The position numbers and the translations under genes are program-made. 64,000 nt of DNA from Paenibacillus sp. Soil787 (GTDB taxonomy: Bacteria > Bacillota > Bacilli > Paenibacillales > NBRC-103111), in the NCBI RefSeq assembly GCF_001429545.1, contig NZ_LMSP01000023.1, forward strand, positions 130,747 through 194,746, read 5' to 3'. This document shows, in pieces, positions 44,945-53,308 of this stretch (position 1 is its first letter; each line of letters starts with the position of its first letter). Below the pieces are notes generated by a model. The model did not search any database. It had not been told where the DNA came from and saw only the letters and a program-made list of their open reading frames with translations.

Positions 44945-47146
44945 TTACCGAATGCGGCTCTCCGTTAAATGAAACTGATTGACAAGCAGGAGCAGCGACT
45001 CCGTAATCGCGCCTACATCTCCCGTCGTTTGGCGTACGTGGAGCATATCCTGCAGGAGATCCTGCACGGTACGCTCAACCTCCGCCGAGATTTGGCGATT
45101 CTCCATGCTTACCGCCGCTACCTTCTCCATCAGCGCCACCACTTCATCCACCACTTGTGTCTTCATGGTGTCGTGCGCGTTCGCACCGCTTAGAATCTCA
45201 GATGCTGCCGCGACAATTTGCGTCCCCTCCAGAACAACCTTGGTGCCTTCTTCCATCGAGATGAAGGCTTCATTCGCGTGTCGTTCAATATGCTCAATGG
45301 TATAATTGATTTCCATTGTCGACTTTTTAGTCATATCAGCCAACTTGCGAATCTCTCCGGCCACAACTGCGAAGCCCTTCCCGTGTTCACCTACCCTCGC
45401 GGCTTCAATGGAAGCATTCAGGGAAAGCAGATTGGTTTGAGCAGAAATCTCTTCGATGACCTTGAGCAGCTTCGGAATTTCTTGCGTCGTTTGTAGAAAA
45501 GTTTGAATGGTACGATTCGTTTCCGCTACTTTCGCCGAAATATGATTCATCTTTTCGCCAATACGGTCCACTTCATCCTGCGCCACAGCAATTTGACCCG
45601 AAGCCTTCTCTTCCAATTCGCGCAGTTTCCCGCTCATATTCTGCGTCACATCCTTCGCAACATCGATGTCCTTGAGCTGATCACGCAGCGAACGAATCAT
45701 ATCATGGATCTTGGTGCTCATGCGTCCAGTCGACTGTTCCGTTGAACCCGTTGATTCATTCATTCGTTCCTGGCTTAGCTGAACTTCAGCCGCTGCTTGT
45801 TTCACCTGCAGCATAATCCCCTCAAGGGAATCGATCATATTATTAATCCACTTCGCCAATTCCCGCGTCTCATCGCCAGCGAACTCCTGCACTTGCAGAC
45901 GTTGTGTCAAATCTCCGCTGCCCTCTGCGTTAATGCGGATGAACTTATTCATTTGCGCGAGCTGCCTTACGATCGGCCTGCTGCCTTTTTGCCTTATAAT
46001 GCTTGCGCCTATTCCTCCATATACAAGACTTACAGCTGCCATAATTACGGATCCCCATCTACTAGAAACATGTCCATTTAGCAGCCAAAAGCCCCCTGCC
46101 GATAGTAATATATAACCTACAATGAACCGCAGCTGCAGCTTGAGCAATTTCCAGTCGATACTGCGAATCCGGTATACCTCTTCTAGATCGCCCTCACACA
46201 TCATCCCCCAAACATCTGGGCAATGTGGAAGTTGGAAGGTAACACCTTTGCCAATGACAGAAATATGCCGATAATCGGAATAACCTGGAAACTCCACGAA
46301 TAGGTTATGTCCCTTTGCAATCGTTCCCGCGACCCCCGGATGAAGCTGTCCCGTTGCCGGATCCGTGAAAATGAGCTCAAGCTCCGTATGCTCCTTTACA
46401 CCGACAATGCCGTAATCTGTGCGTACACCTTCTTTTAAATTGTCACCATGGGTAAAGGTAAGATCCTCAAAACGACTGCGAGATAACGCTGTGCCTGGGG
46501 CAATCTGTTTATTTAACACAGGCTTCGCCATAAATAAATAATTATCTCCGGAGTCCGGATACACATGTCCTGACTCACGCTGGATCAGATCGCCGAGCAC
46601 ATCGTTAGGGACACGCCCGCAAATAGCCCCTTTCCATATTCCGTTCACCATGATAGGAGCAATAAAAGCAAGTGTCATAGCATCGTGAAACGGCGAAGTG
46701 CTTGGACCTAGCTTTAATGTAAGAGGATCGGAATAAGGTCCGAATAAGCATTTCTTGCCTTTACGCGCTTCCTCTAGCCCTTTTGTAAGTTCACTTCCTG
46801 AATCATAAGATTTCCCAACATGAGTTGGGAACGTGGAGTATATTACCGCTGCCTTCTCATTCACTATGAAGATCTCCGATAAATCAGTCCCGCTCTTTAA
46901 CGAAGCTGCCAGCAGCCGCCCAACCATCGAGTCATCTTGTGTCGTTGGTCCAGATTCAGAATCAGAGAGTTGCTCGAGCAGTCGATCCAAATTGGACCAA
47001 TAGGCCTCTGCCCAACTTCGTAAAATTTCATTTCTCGTATGCGCAATCCCTTCGAAGATATGTTCCACATCTTCCTTGAGGTGACGATTCAAACGATACG
47101 ACCACCACAAAGGCAGACCTTTTCGAAATCCCAGCCAATCAAACAT
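44945..47146 (-). CDS. Methyl-accepting chemotaxis protein with an N-terminal sensor before its membrane segments
   Basis: The 733-residue protein starts at the ATG at 47146 ([15 protein letters not shown]) behind GGGGGATGGGG. The first 330 residues contain a Cache-like fold ([47 protein letters not shown]) but no N-terminal signal or transmembrane helix. Two hydrophobic segments follow at about 345-395, then a HAMP-like region and the signaling domain with the hairpin tip [32 protein letters not shown]. The sensor therefore appears to be cytoplasmic, unlike classical receptors. It should couple to CheA/CheW. Confidence 0.85.
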   Translation of the reverse strand: MFDWLGFRKGLPLWWSYRLNRHLKEDVEHIFEGIAHTRNEILRSWAEAYWSNLDRLLEQLSDSESGPTTQDDSMVGRLLAASLKSGTDLSEIFIVNEKAAVIYSTFPTHVGKSYDSGSELTKGLEEARKGKKCLFGPYSDPLTLKLGPSTSPFHDAMTLAFIAPIMVNGIWKGAICGRVPNDVLGDLIQRESGHVYPDSGDNYLFMAKPVLNKQIAPGTALSRSRFEDLTFTHGDNLKEGVRTDYGIVGVKEHTELELIFTDPATGQLHPGVAGTIAKGHNLFVEFPGYSDYRHISVIGKGVTFQLPHCPDVWGMMCEGDLEEVYRIRSIDWKLLKLQLRFIVGYILLSAGGFWLLNGHVSSRWGSVIMAAVSLVYGGIGASIIRQKGSRPIVRQLAQMNKFIRINAEGSGDLTQRLQVQEFAGDETRELAKWINNMIDSLEGIMLQVKQAAAEVQLSQERMNESTGSTEQSTGRMSTKIHDMIRSLRDQLKDIDVAKDVTQNMSGKLRELEEKASGQIAVAQDEVDRIGEKMNHISAKVAETNRTIQTFLQTTQEIPKLLKVIEEISAQTNLLSLNASIEAARVGEHGKGFAVVAGEIRKLADMTKKSTMEINYTIEHIERHANEAFISMEEGTKVVLEGTQIVAAASEILSGANAHDTMKTQVVDEVVALMEKVAAVSMENRQISAEVERTVQDLLQDMLHVRQTTGDVGAITESLLLLVNQFHLTESRIR

Positions 47147-47417
47147 ACCCCATCCCCCTATATTCACAATTCATATGTGACTTTATATAACATCTGCTTA
47201 TTCGACATTTTATAGCTGATTCCAACGTAAAGCAAGATAAAAACAGAAAATTCTTGAAATTTTTAACTACTTGATCTATTCACGCATTTCTTGTCAGTTA
47301 ATTTATGTGTCATATATATTGACATAATTTTCTGAAAAATTTACAATGTAATAAAAAACAATGCTTTTTCATCAGTACGTGTTATATTATCTAACACAAT
47401 ATGAGAACTTAGATCAG

Positions 47418-47495
47418 AAAGGAGGCCTGGTTTCTGCTTCGGGCCCTTAACCTAACGTAGCTTCCGAAAGCATAGCTTAGAAACCAGGAGCTGCG
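47418..47495 (+). promoter_or_regulatory. Structured leader that may mask the ribosome site of the ATP-grasp gene
   Basis: CCTGGTTTCT (47426-47435) pairs perfectly with AGAAACCAGG (47479-47488). The latter includes the start of the ribosome site CCAGGAG, five bases before the ATG. Inside the loop a second hairpin GCTTCCGAAAGC is possible. An AAAGGAGG directly upstream, followed by a short CTG-started frame ending in TAA at 47448-47450, could be a leader peptide. This is a candidate translational control element. Confidence 0.45.
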
Positions 47496-48953
47496 ATGTC
47501 CAAACCTGAGAATCTGGTCACCACCCCCTATGATCCCCGTCCTTTTTTTGATGAGATGTTTGTGAACTCATATTCGGTAAGATCACATTATCAAAATATT
47601 TTCCTTCAGTTCATGTCCATGAAGGCGGGGAATTTGAGCAAGCGCCAGACGGCCACCATGAAACGCATGATGGAAGAAGGAATTACGTTTACACTCTACA
47701 GTCCTGATCAAGCGGAAGCATTGGAACGAACCATCCCCTTCGATCCGATCCCACGAATTATTCCACGGGATGAATGGCTCAAGCTAGAACGAGGGCTTCA
47801 ACAGCGCGTTAAGGCGCTTAATCTATTTCTTAAGGATATTTATCATGACCAGTGCATCTTAAAGGAAGGCATTATCCCTAGGAAAATGGTGCTTTCCAAC
47901 TGTTATTTCCGACCTGAAATGATGCGTTTATCCATTCCGAATGATGTGTACGTAACCGTATCAGGTATCGATTTAATACGTGATGAGCATGGCGAATATT
48001 TCGTTCTGGAGGATAATCTGCGATCACCTTCAGGCTTCTCCTACTTGTACAAAAGCCGTTCCATTATGACGCACTTATTCCCTGAGCTCGTTTTCAACCA
48101 TTCGATCCAAGATATTGAGCATAGCTTAAATGTATTTCTATCCGCACTGCGCAGGCTAAGCCCTTCGGGTAAATCCGATCCTGTCATTGGCTTACTGACC
48201 CCAGGCTGTTACAATTCGGCTTACTTCGAACATACGTTCCTTTCCCAGCAAATGGGCATACAGCTTGTAGAAGGACACGATCTCGTCGTCATTGATCATA
48301 AAGTATATATTCGCGGGATCAAGGGACTCCGCCAAATCGATGTCTTATACCGAAGAATCGACGACGATTTCTTGGATCCGCTCGCTTTTGATCCGAACTC
48401 GATGTTAGGTGTCGCCGGGATCATGAATGCCTATCGTGCGGGTAATATTAACATCGTGAATGCCCCCGGAACAGGCGTGGCTGATGATAAAGCCATTTAT
48501 GCCTATGTTCCAGACATGATTCGATACTATTTGAACGAAGAACCTATTTTGAATAATGTGCCTACTTATATCCTTTCTAGACCGGAAGAATGTGATCATG
48601 TACTTCAGCATCTAGATGAAATGGTTGTTAAGGAAACATCGCTCTCTGGCGGCTACGGTATGCTCATCGGGCCTTCGGCCTCAGAGAGTGAGTTGGCTGA
48701 CTTTCGGCTTAAAATTATAGCGAATCCTGATCGCTATATCGCTCAACCAACGATCCAGCTTTCCAGAGCTCCTGTCATGATGGACGGTCAAATGGCAGCG
48801 CGGCATATCGATCTCCGGGCCTTCGTCATCGCTGGCGAGAGCATTCAGGTTATACCTGGCGGACTCACTCGGGTAGCGCTGAAAGAAGGTTCACTTGTGG
48901 TGAACTCCTCACAGGGCGGGGGATGCAAGGACACTTGGGTCACTAATTCGTAG
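47496..48953 (+). CDS. Circularly permuted ATP-grasp protein (type 2)
   Basis: The 485-residue protein belongs to the circularly permuted ATP-grasp family (former DUF404/DUF407). Conserved segments are ERTIPFDPIPRIIPRDEW, CYFRPEM, VSGIDLIRDEHGEYFVLEDNLRSPSGFSYL, LTPGCYNSAYFEHTFL, YRRIDDDFLDPLAF, GVADDKAIYAYVPDMIRYYL and VVKETSLSGGYGM. The family is predicted to make peptide-like or amide bonds using ATP. It works with the next two genes, alpha-E and transglutaminase, a widely conserved trio of unknown product. Confidence 0.9.
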   Translation: MSKPENLVTTPYDPRPFFDEMFVNSYSVRSHYQNIFLQFMSMKAGNLSKRQTATMKRMMEEGITFTLYSPDQAEALERTIPFDPIPRIIPRDEWLKLERGLQQRVKALNLFLKDIYHDQCILKEGIIPRKMVLSNCYFRPEMMRLSIPNDVYVTVSGIDLIRDEHGEYFVLEDNLRSPSGFSYLYKSRSIMTHLFPELVFNHSIQDIEHSLNVFLSALRRLSPSGKSDPVIGLLTPGCYNSAYFEHTFLSQQMGIQLVEGHDLVVIDHKVYIRGIKGLRQIDVLYRRIDDDFLDPLAFDPNSMLGVAGIMNAYRAGNINIVNAPGTGVADDKAIYAYVPDMIRYYLNEEPILNNVPTYILSRPEECDHVLQHLDEMVVKETSLSGGYGMLIGPSASESELADFRLKIIANPDRYIAQPTIQLSRAPVMMDGQMAARHIDLRAFVIAGESIQVIPGGLTRVALKEGSLVVNSSQGGGCKDTWVTNS

Positions 48954-48983
48954 AGTAACAAATATAGATTGGAGGCCAGCGAT

Positions 48984-49943
48984 ATGGTGATGATGGGACG
49001 TACAGCGGAAGCATTATTCTGGATCGGCAGGTATACGGAAAGAACAGAGAATCACGCAAGGCTAATCGACGTGTATTATCATATTCGCGAGGAGAAGGAG
49101 ACTAGCAGCGAGCAATCGTGGAGCCGATTAATTGATACGATTGGTGATCGTGCCGCATTTACTGAGCAGTACGGGAGCTTCACCGAGCAGCATGTCCTCC
49201 AGTATATTACACTCGATAAAAATAATTCGAATTCATTGCTCGCTTGCACCAACCATGCTCGCTCCAATCTTCGAAATATCCGCGAGAAAATGCCGGCTGA
49301 GCTGTGGGATATTATGAATGGCTTGTATCTGTGGCTAAAAGAAAAAGAAGTGCGAGATATCACAAACGATTCACCACATTTGTTCTATCGTTTCATTCGC
49401 GACACCTTGTCGATGTTTCAAGGGGCGGCCACATCCATCATGCCGCGTCAAAATGAATGGCATTTCGTGGAAGCCGGAAGATATTTGGAGCGAGCAGAGA
49501 ACTTGCTGCGCTTGCTCCAATCCTTATGTCATGATTACGCTAGGGAAGACCTCTCTTCTTACCCGCTTATGCTGTCCGTATTGAAGTCGGTTAGCGGTTA
49601 TGAATCGTATCGCAGGGAACATGCAGACACAGTAAATCTAAGCAGCATTATCAAATTTCTGATGCTTCACGAATCATTTCCACGCTCGGTTAACTTCTCT
49701 TTCCAATCCTTGGAGCGTTCCTTGCAGGGCATTCAATTGGAGGACCCCGATTTAAACCTCGCTGTATACAGGCTTGCTAAGCTAGCGGGGAAAGTAAAGG
49801 CTAATCTTGCTTGCATGGACGAAGAGGATATTTTATCCGGCAAATTGGAAATGACGTTAAGTGCACTTCGGGAATCCTGTAACGTGATGGGGCTAAGGAT
49901 GTCCAAAGTCTTTTTTCCCTCCCGGGAAGAGGTCATCGCATGA
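48984..49943 (+). CDS. Alpha-E domain protein (DUF403)
   Basis: The all-helical 319-residue alpha-E protein starts best at the ATG at 48984 (MVMMGRTAEALFWIGRYTERTENHARLIDV), with GGAGG 8 bases before. The TTG at 48969 in the same frame lies on the ribosome site itself. Signature text WIGRYTERTENHARL and FVEAGRYLERAENLLRLL is characteristic. Its biochemical function is unknown. It overlaps the transglutaminase start by 4 bases (ATGA). Confidence 0.88.
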   Translation: MVMMGRTAEALFWIGRYTERTENHARLIDVYYHIREEKETSSEQSWSRLIDTIGDRAAFTEQYGSFTEQHVLQYITLDKNNSNSLLACTNHARSNLRNIREKMPAELWDIMNGLYLWLKEKEVRDITNDSPHLFYRFIRDTLSMFQGAATSIMPRQNEWHFVEAGRYLERAENLLRLLQSLCHDYAREDLSSYPLMLSVLKSVSGYESYRREHADTVNLSSIIKFLMLHESFPRSVNFSFQSLERSLQGIQLEDPDLNLAVYRLAKLAGKVKANLACMDEEDILSGKLEMTLSALRESCNVMGLRMSKVFFPSREEVIA

Positions 49944-50803
49944 AGAAGCTGGAGATTACGCATATCACACGTTATTCCTACAACGGTACAGCGCAGGACA
50001 GTGTCAATGAAGTTCGTTTAACGCCTCTCACTGACACTCGGCAAGCCTGTTATGAACACTCTATCACCACGGAGCCTGCTTCAGCTTTCTTTACGTACTC
50101 GGATTTTTTTCATAATCGCGTACATGCTTTTACCGTCAATAAACTTCATCGCGAGCTAACGATTAAAATGGTATCCACTGTCGTCACGAACGACAACGAT
50201 AACATCCCGTCAAGCGTCGCCTCTCCCTTAGAGGAGAAAGCAATGAGACTTAGCGATGACTTCCAAAATCAGCATGCGGAGTACTTGCTGCCTACTAGTT
50301 ATACAGGATTGACCCCTGAACTCAAGGCTTACTCAGATGCCATTTTCGATCAAAATGTAAGTTTATACGAGCTACTGCGTACGATCTACACAACGATTCA
50401 TCGCGACTTCACCTATGATCCCTCAGCCACTTCCGTGCAGACCACCGTTGGAGAAATGCTTCAATTTAAGCGGGGGGTTTGTCAGGACTACTCTCATTTC
50501 ATGATCGCCATTTGCCGAGATAAAGGGATTCCTGCTAGGTACGTTAGCGGTTATCATTTTGTTGGCGATCTTCAAGGAGGCAGCACGGAATTTACCCAAG
50601 CCTCCCATGCATGGGTGGAGTGCCTGATTCCGGGAACGGGTTGGTTCGGCTACGATCCTACGAACAACTGTGAGGTCAATTGGCGCTATATTAAGCTCGG
50701 CCACGGCCGCGACTACAATGATATCGTTCCGGTCAAAGGCGTCTATCGCGGTGCTGGTCAGCAAGATCTGGAAGTCATAGTTGATGTAAAGCTGATTGAG
50801 TAG
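49940..50803 (+). CDS. Transglutaminase-like protein of the ATP-grasp/alpha-E trio
   Basis: The 287-residue protein has the N-terminal beta domain typical of bacterial transglutaminase-like proteases (ITHITRYSYNGTAQDSVNEVRLTPL) and the catalytic triad: Cys in KRGVCQDYSHFM, His in ASHAWVECLIPG, Asp in FGYDPTNN. No signal peptide is seen. In the trio it is thought to cleave or transfer the peptide made by the ATP-grasp enzyme. The start ATG overlaps the upstream stop. Confidence 0.9.
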   Translation: MKKLEITHITRYSYNGTAQDSVNEVRLTPLTDTRQACYEHSITTEPASAFFTYSDFFHNRVHAFTVNKLHRELTIKMVSTVVTNDNDNIPSSVASPLEEKAMRLSDDFQNQHAEYLLPTSYTGLTPELKAYSDAIFDQNVSLYELLRTIYTTIHRDFTYDPSATSVQTTVGEMLQFKRGVCQDYSHFMIAICRDKGIPARYVSGYHFVGDLQGGSTEFTQASHAWVECLIPGTGWFGYDPTNNCEVNWRYIKLGHGRDYNDIVPVKGVYRGAGQQDLEVIVDVKLIE

Positions 50804-51011
50804 TTCCTTCCAAGTGTGATTTAGCGTTGCTGCCCCGCTTCACCCCCCCTCTTTTTTCCACAGAAAGTATAAGTTTTCGGTCTCCGAAAACCGCTTTCTT
50901 ATTGGCGATAAAACCATATATAGGGATCTTTGGTCGGAGACCAAAGTATCTCCTTATTAAACGCGGTCGCTCATCATTGAATGACCTCGATAAAGGTTTT
51001 CTCATCCCCTT

Positions 51012-51060
51012 TTGGCACGGACCATGTATTTAGTGTAAAATGGTGTCTAAGCTACACTAA
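51012..51060 (+). promoter_or_regulatory. Promoter with overlapping palindrome before a coiled-coil gene
   Basis: TTGGCA and TAAAAT are 18 bases apart (51012 and 51036). TTAGTGTA (51030-51037) and TACACTAA (51053-51060) are perfect inverted arms 15 bases apart, the left one overlapping the -10. A repressor bound there would block the promoter. The gap 50804-51011 also holds two terminator-like hairpins (around 50872 and 50930). Confidence 0.45.
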
Positions 51061-51079
51061 ACTGCTAAGAGGTGTTTGA

Positions 51080-51391
51080 ATGGCTATAAGTTTCACTCTA
51101 TCTATCATAAATCGTTTAAAAAAAGAAATTACTGAAACTCAACAAAGAAGTATCGACGAACAGAAAAAAAAGGAAAAAGCACTTTCAAAAATAAATCAAT
51201 TACAAAGGGATATTAAAATAAGTTCTTCACCCAGCGATTTAAGCAGCAAGATGTCTCGACTCAGTAAATTAAAAGATGAGATTAATAAAATCAACCTTTT
51301 ACAAGTTGAATTATCCAAACAACTGGTTGTTAAGAATGTTGCGCTTAAAAAGCAGATTTCTAAAGAACAACAACAGGAGAGCGAAAACTAG
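51080..51391 (+). CDS. Small coiled-coil protein of unknown function
   Basis: The 103-residue product (MAISFTLSIINRLKKEITET...) is nearly all charged heptad-like helix. It has a short hydrophobic start, Lys/Glu/Gln-rich repeats, an SSPSDLSSKMSRLSKLKDEINK middle and an EQQQESEN end. GAGGTG precedes the ATG. It resembles the N-terminal coiled-coil part of longer Paenibacillus proteins, so it may be a truncated gene; no continuation was found downstream. Codon use is more A/T-rich than in the neighbours. Confidence 0.55.
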   Translation: MAISFTLSIINRLKKEITETQQRSIDEQKKKEKALSKINQLQRDIKISSSPSDLSSKMSRLSKLKDEINKINLLQVELSKQLVVKNVALKKQISKEQQQESEN

Positions 51392-51417
51392 ATCCCTATT
51401 ATCACTCAGGGGCAAAT

Positions 51418-51745
51418 AAAAATGAGGCGGCGAGGCTACCCTTGCTATCTCATTTTTTTGTTTTCTGTCGATTGCAAGGAAAAAGTCACCTCTCGTTAGC
51501 GGAACGTCGAATCGCCTTAAAGAGTGGCTGCCAAGCATCGAAAGGGAACGTCGATTCGTTATTTCGGGAAATCTGCGGTAAAAATCAATTTAGGGGAACG
51601 TGAGTGCTCTATTTGATCAATATGAAGGATCCAGAGACAAAAAACCGCGAAATAACGCATCGTTGTTCCTCTTCCTCATGAATTCAGGTGTTTTTCGTCC
51701 AAATAGAGCATCGACGTTCCTTCAGCAAATTCCGGTTACCATTGT
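51418..51745. repeat. Dispersed repeat family C, copy 2, led by a terminator hairpin
   Basis: A hairpin (AAAATGAGGCGGCGAG/CTTGCTATCTCATTTT) opens the element, as at 22003. It is followed by CGGAACGTCGAATCG, TATTTGATCAATATGAAGGATCC, GTTCCTCTTCCTCAT and ACGTTCC...GGTTACCA in the same order as copy 1. The remaining bases to 52003 show no other feature besides the abrB leader. Confidence 0.75.
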
Positions 51746-52003
51746 ATAATGGCAAAACATCCCAAAATGACTTTTTACACGAAAATGAATGGCGGCGGCC
51801 GTCAGGCCATGTTAGTTTGGGACAGTCCCTCAGCACTGAATAACACAAGAAATGCTACTGCCTAATTAGACCACGTTCATGCATTTATCAGACATACCCA
51901 CGAAATATTTTTAAGTAAATAAAAGGAATTCAAGTTCATATGTGGAATTTAACATACAACATACATGATCGAGCTCGAAAGGATCAAATAGGGAGGCTTT
52001 CAG

Positions 52004-52243
52004 ATGAAATCGACAGGAATAGTGAGAAAAGTAGACGAGTTGGGCCGGATTGTTTTACCGATTGAGCTGCGGCGAACACTTCATATCGATATCGGTGACG
52101 CGATCGAGGTTTACGTCGATCCGGAACGCATTACACTTAAGAAGTATATGCCAGCCTGTGTATTCTGCGGTAATTTCGAGGATATGACCTATTTCAAAGG
52201 CAAACTGGTCTGCAGCTCCTGTGTAGAAGAAATTGTTGTATAG
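52004..52243 (+). CDS. AbrB/SpoVT-family transcriptional regulator with C-terminal Cys pairs
   Basis: The 79-residue protein has the swapped-hairpin DNA-binding N-terminus of AbrB (MKSTGIVRKVDELGRIVLPIELRRTLHIDIGDAIEVYVD, residues 1-39). A short C-terminus carries CVFCGN and CSSCVEE, which could bind zinc. B. subtilis AbrB has no such Cys pairs, but many Paenibacillaceae paralogues do. GGGAGG precedes the start. It probably controls transition-state genes; targets are unknown. Confidence 0.88.
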   Translation: MKSTGIVRKVDELGRIVLPIELRRTLHIDIGDAIEVYVDPERITLKKYMPACVFCGNFEDMTYFKGKLVCSSCVEEIVV

Positions 52244-52276
52244 ATTCTGATTTCAGTTAAATTAGGATACAAAAAG

Positions 52277-52309
52277 GGCGTATAACTCTCATTTCGAGGG
52301 CTATACGCC
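52277..52309. terminator. Bidirectional terminator between abrB-like and a small membrane gene
   Basis: GGCGTATAACTCTC pairs with GAGGGCTATACGCC around a 5-base loop, with A-rich and T-rich flanks. It lies between two convergent genes. Confidence 0.85.
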
Positions 52310-52316
52310 TATATTT

Positions 52317-52592
52317 TTATTTAGAGCTAAACCAAGAAAGTCCAATGGATATGAGAATGCCTGCTATCGCGATCCAAAATAAGTAGGAACGAAGTACACG
52401 TCCCAAACTCTTATCTTGCCGATCCAGCACAGCTTTCTTTCGAGAGCCGCTTTCTTGCGTCTCCCCATCTAACTCATCTGTCACTTGTGCGCGCCAATTA
52501 ACGAATTGAAATCCAATTCCGCTAACCACAATGGAAATCATGAGTAAAATCAAAGAACCCATAAACAGTTTGTCCGATATGGACTGCATCAT
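52317..52592 (-). CDS. Small two-transmembrane protein
   Basis: The 91-residue protein has hydrophobic segments at about 9-31 and 69-88, separated by a charged loop (DELDGETQESGSRKKAVLDRQDK). GAGAGG precedes two consecutive ATGs. No family is recognised. Confidence 0.6.
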   Translation of the reverse strand: MMQSISDKLFMGSLILLMISIVVSGIGFQFVNWRAQVTDELDGETQESGSRKKAVLDRQDKSLGRVLRSYLFWIAIAGILISIGLSWFSSK

Positions 52593-52663
52593 GCATCTAA
52601 CCTCTCTGTCTTCACCTATATAGTTCTTCTATTATACTTCAAAACAATCTTTGAATACACACA

Positions 52664-52698
52664 AAAGCCCCAATCGAGTGAGAGTCGATTGAGGCTTG
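52664..52698 (-). terminator. Terminator after the peroxiredoxin fragment
   Basis: On the minus strand AAGCCTCAATCGA pairs with TCGATTGGGGCTT and is followed by TTTG. It has outlived the genes it served. Confidence 0.7.
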
Positions 52699-52713
52699 TT
52701 TTATATTTGTGGC

Positions 52714-52974
52714 TTAAAGTGTTTTATCGCCTGGCTTCCAATTCGCAGGACAAAGTCCGCCAGCCTGAAGCGCTTGAAGCAAACGCAGTGTCTCGTCTAC
52801 AGAGCGCCCAACATTCATATCCGTAACCACTTGATAGCGCAGCACGCCTTCCGGATCGATGATGAACAATCCGCGATGCGCAGCGCCGCTTTCATCGTCT
52901 AACACGCCATATGCGCGTGCTGTTTCTTTGGAGAAATCACTGACGAGCGGGAACTTCGTAATTGTCACTAAAAG
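52714..52974 (-). pseudogene. Peroxiredoxin (AhpC/TSA) fragment, N-terminal half missing
   Basis: The remaining 80-odd codons read KFPLVSDFSKETARAYGVLD, GLFIIDPEGVLRYQVVTDMN, VGRSVDETLRLLQALQ and GGLCPANWKPGDKTL, the C-terminal half of a 2-Cys peroxiredoxin with its resolving Cys. The first half, including the FxCPTE peroxidatic Cys, is gone and there is no ribosome site. The frame is intact after the break. It belongs to a row of three decayed redox genes. Confidence 0.85.
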
Positions 52975-53013
52975 CTGTAATTTCGGTTGGACATCTCTTT
53001 ATATGGTATGATA

Positions 53014-53100
53014 TTAGCTTGCGATTTCGGCCAAAGCTTTTTTGAGTTTAGTAACGTTAAGACCAAAAATTTTGTCTTCGCCAATGACCGTCACAGGCAA
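53014..53100 (-). pseudogene. Glutaredoxin C-terminal fragment
   Basis: The frame reads LPVTVIGEDKIFGLN followed by VTKLKKALAEIAS and a stop. LPVTVIG is the cis-proline strand of glutaredoxins. The N-terminal half with the CxxC is missing. It is fused out of frame to the flavoprotein fragment upstream and followed by the peroxiredoxin fragment. Confidence 0.7.
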
Positions 53101-53248
53101 GGACCTCTCCAGCCCCGAATACACCTGCAACAGGTGATTGCATCGAGCTATCCATAATCATAAAACCATCCGCGTCCAGCGGAACCTGATCCTGAAGGAA
53201 ATCTGCGCCTGGTTTACTGCCGGATAGGAAGACAAACACACCATCCAC
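53098..53248 (-). pseudogene. Thioredoxin reductase-like fragment
   Basis: About 50 codons read VDGVFVFLSGSKPGADFL, VPLDADGFMIMDSSMQS and VAGVFGAGEV, a near-C-terminal part of a thioredoxin reductase-type flavoprotein ending in the GVFGAGDV FAD motif. Both the N-terminal FAD and NADPH domains and the last residues are missing. The order flavoprotein, glutaredoxin, peroxiredoxin suggests a former peroxide-reducing operon. Confidence 0.75.
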
Positions 53249-53260
53249 TTTAAAGAAAAA

Positions 53261-53299
53261 AGAACCCTCCTCATCATATCATCTGAACATAAGGGTTCT
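53261..53299 (-). terminator. Terminator of the glycosyltransferase gene
   Basis: AGAACCCT and AGGGTTCT arms, with T-rich sequence on the minus-strand side, form a hairpin starting 10 bases beyond the stop at 53309. Confidence 0.7.
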
Positions 53300-53308
53300 C
53301 ACTATTTT

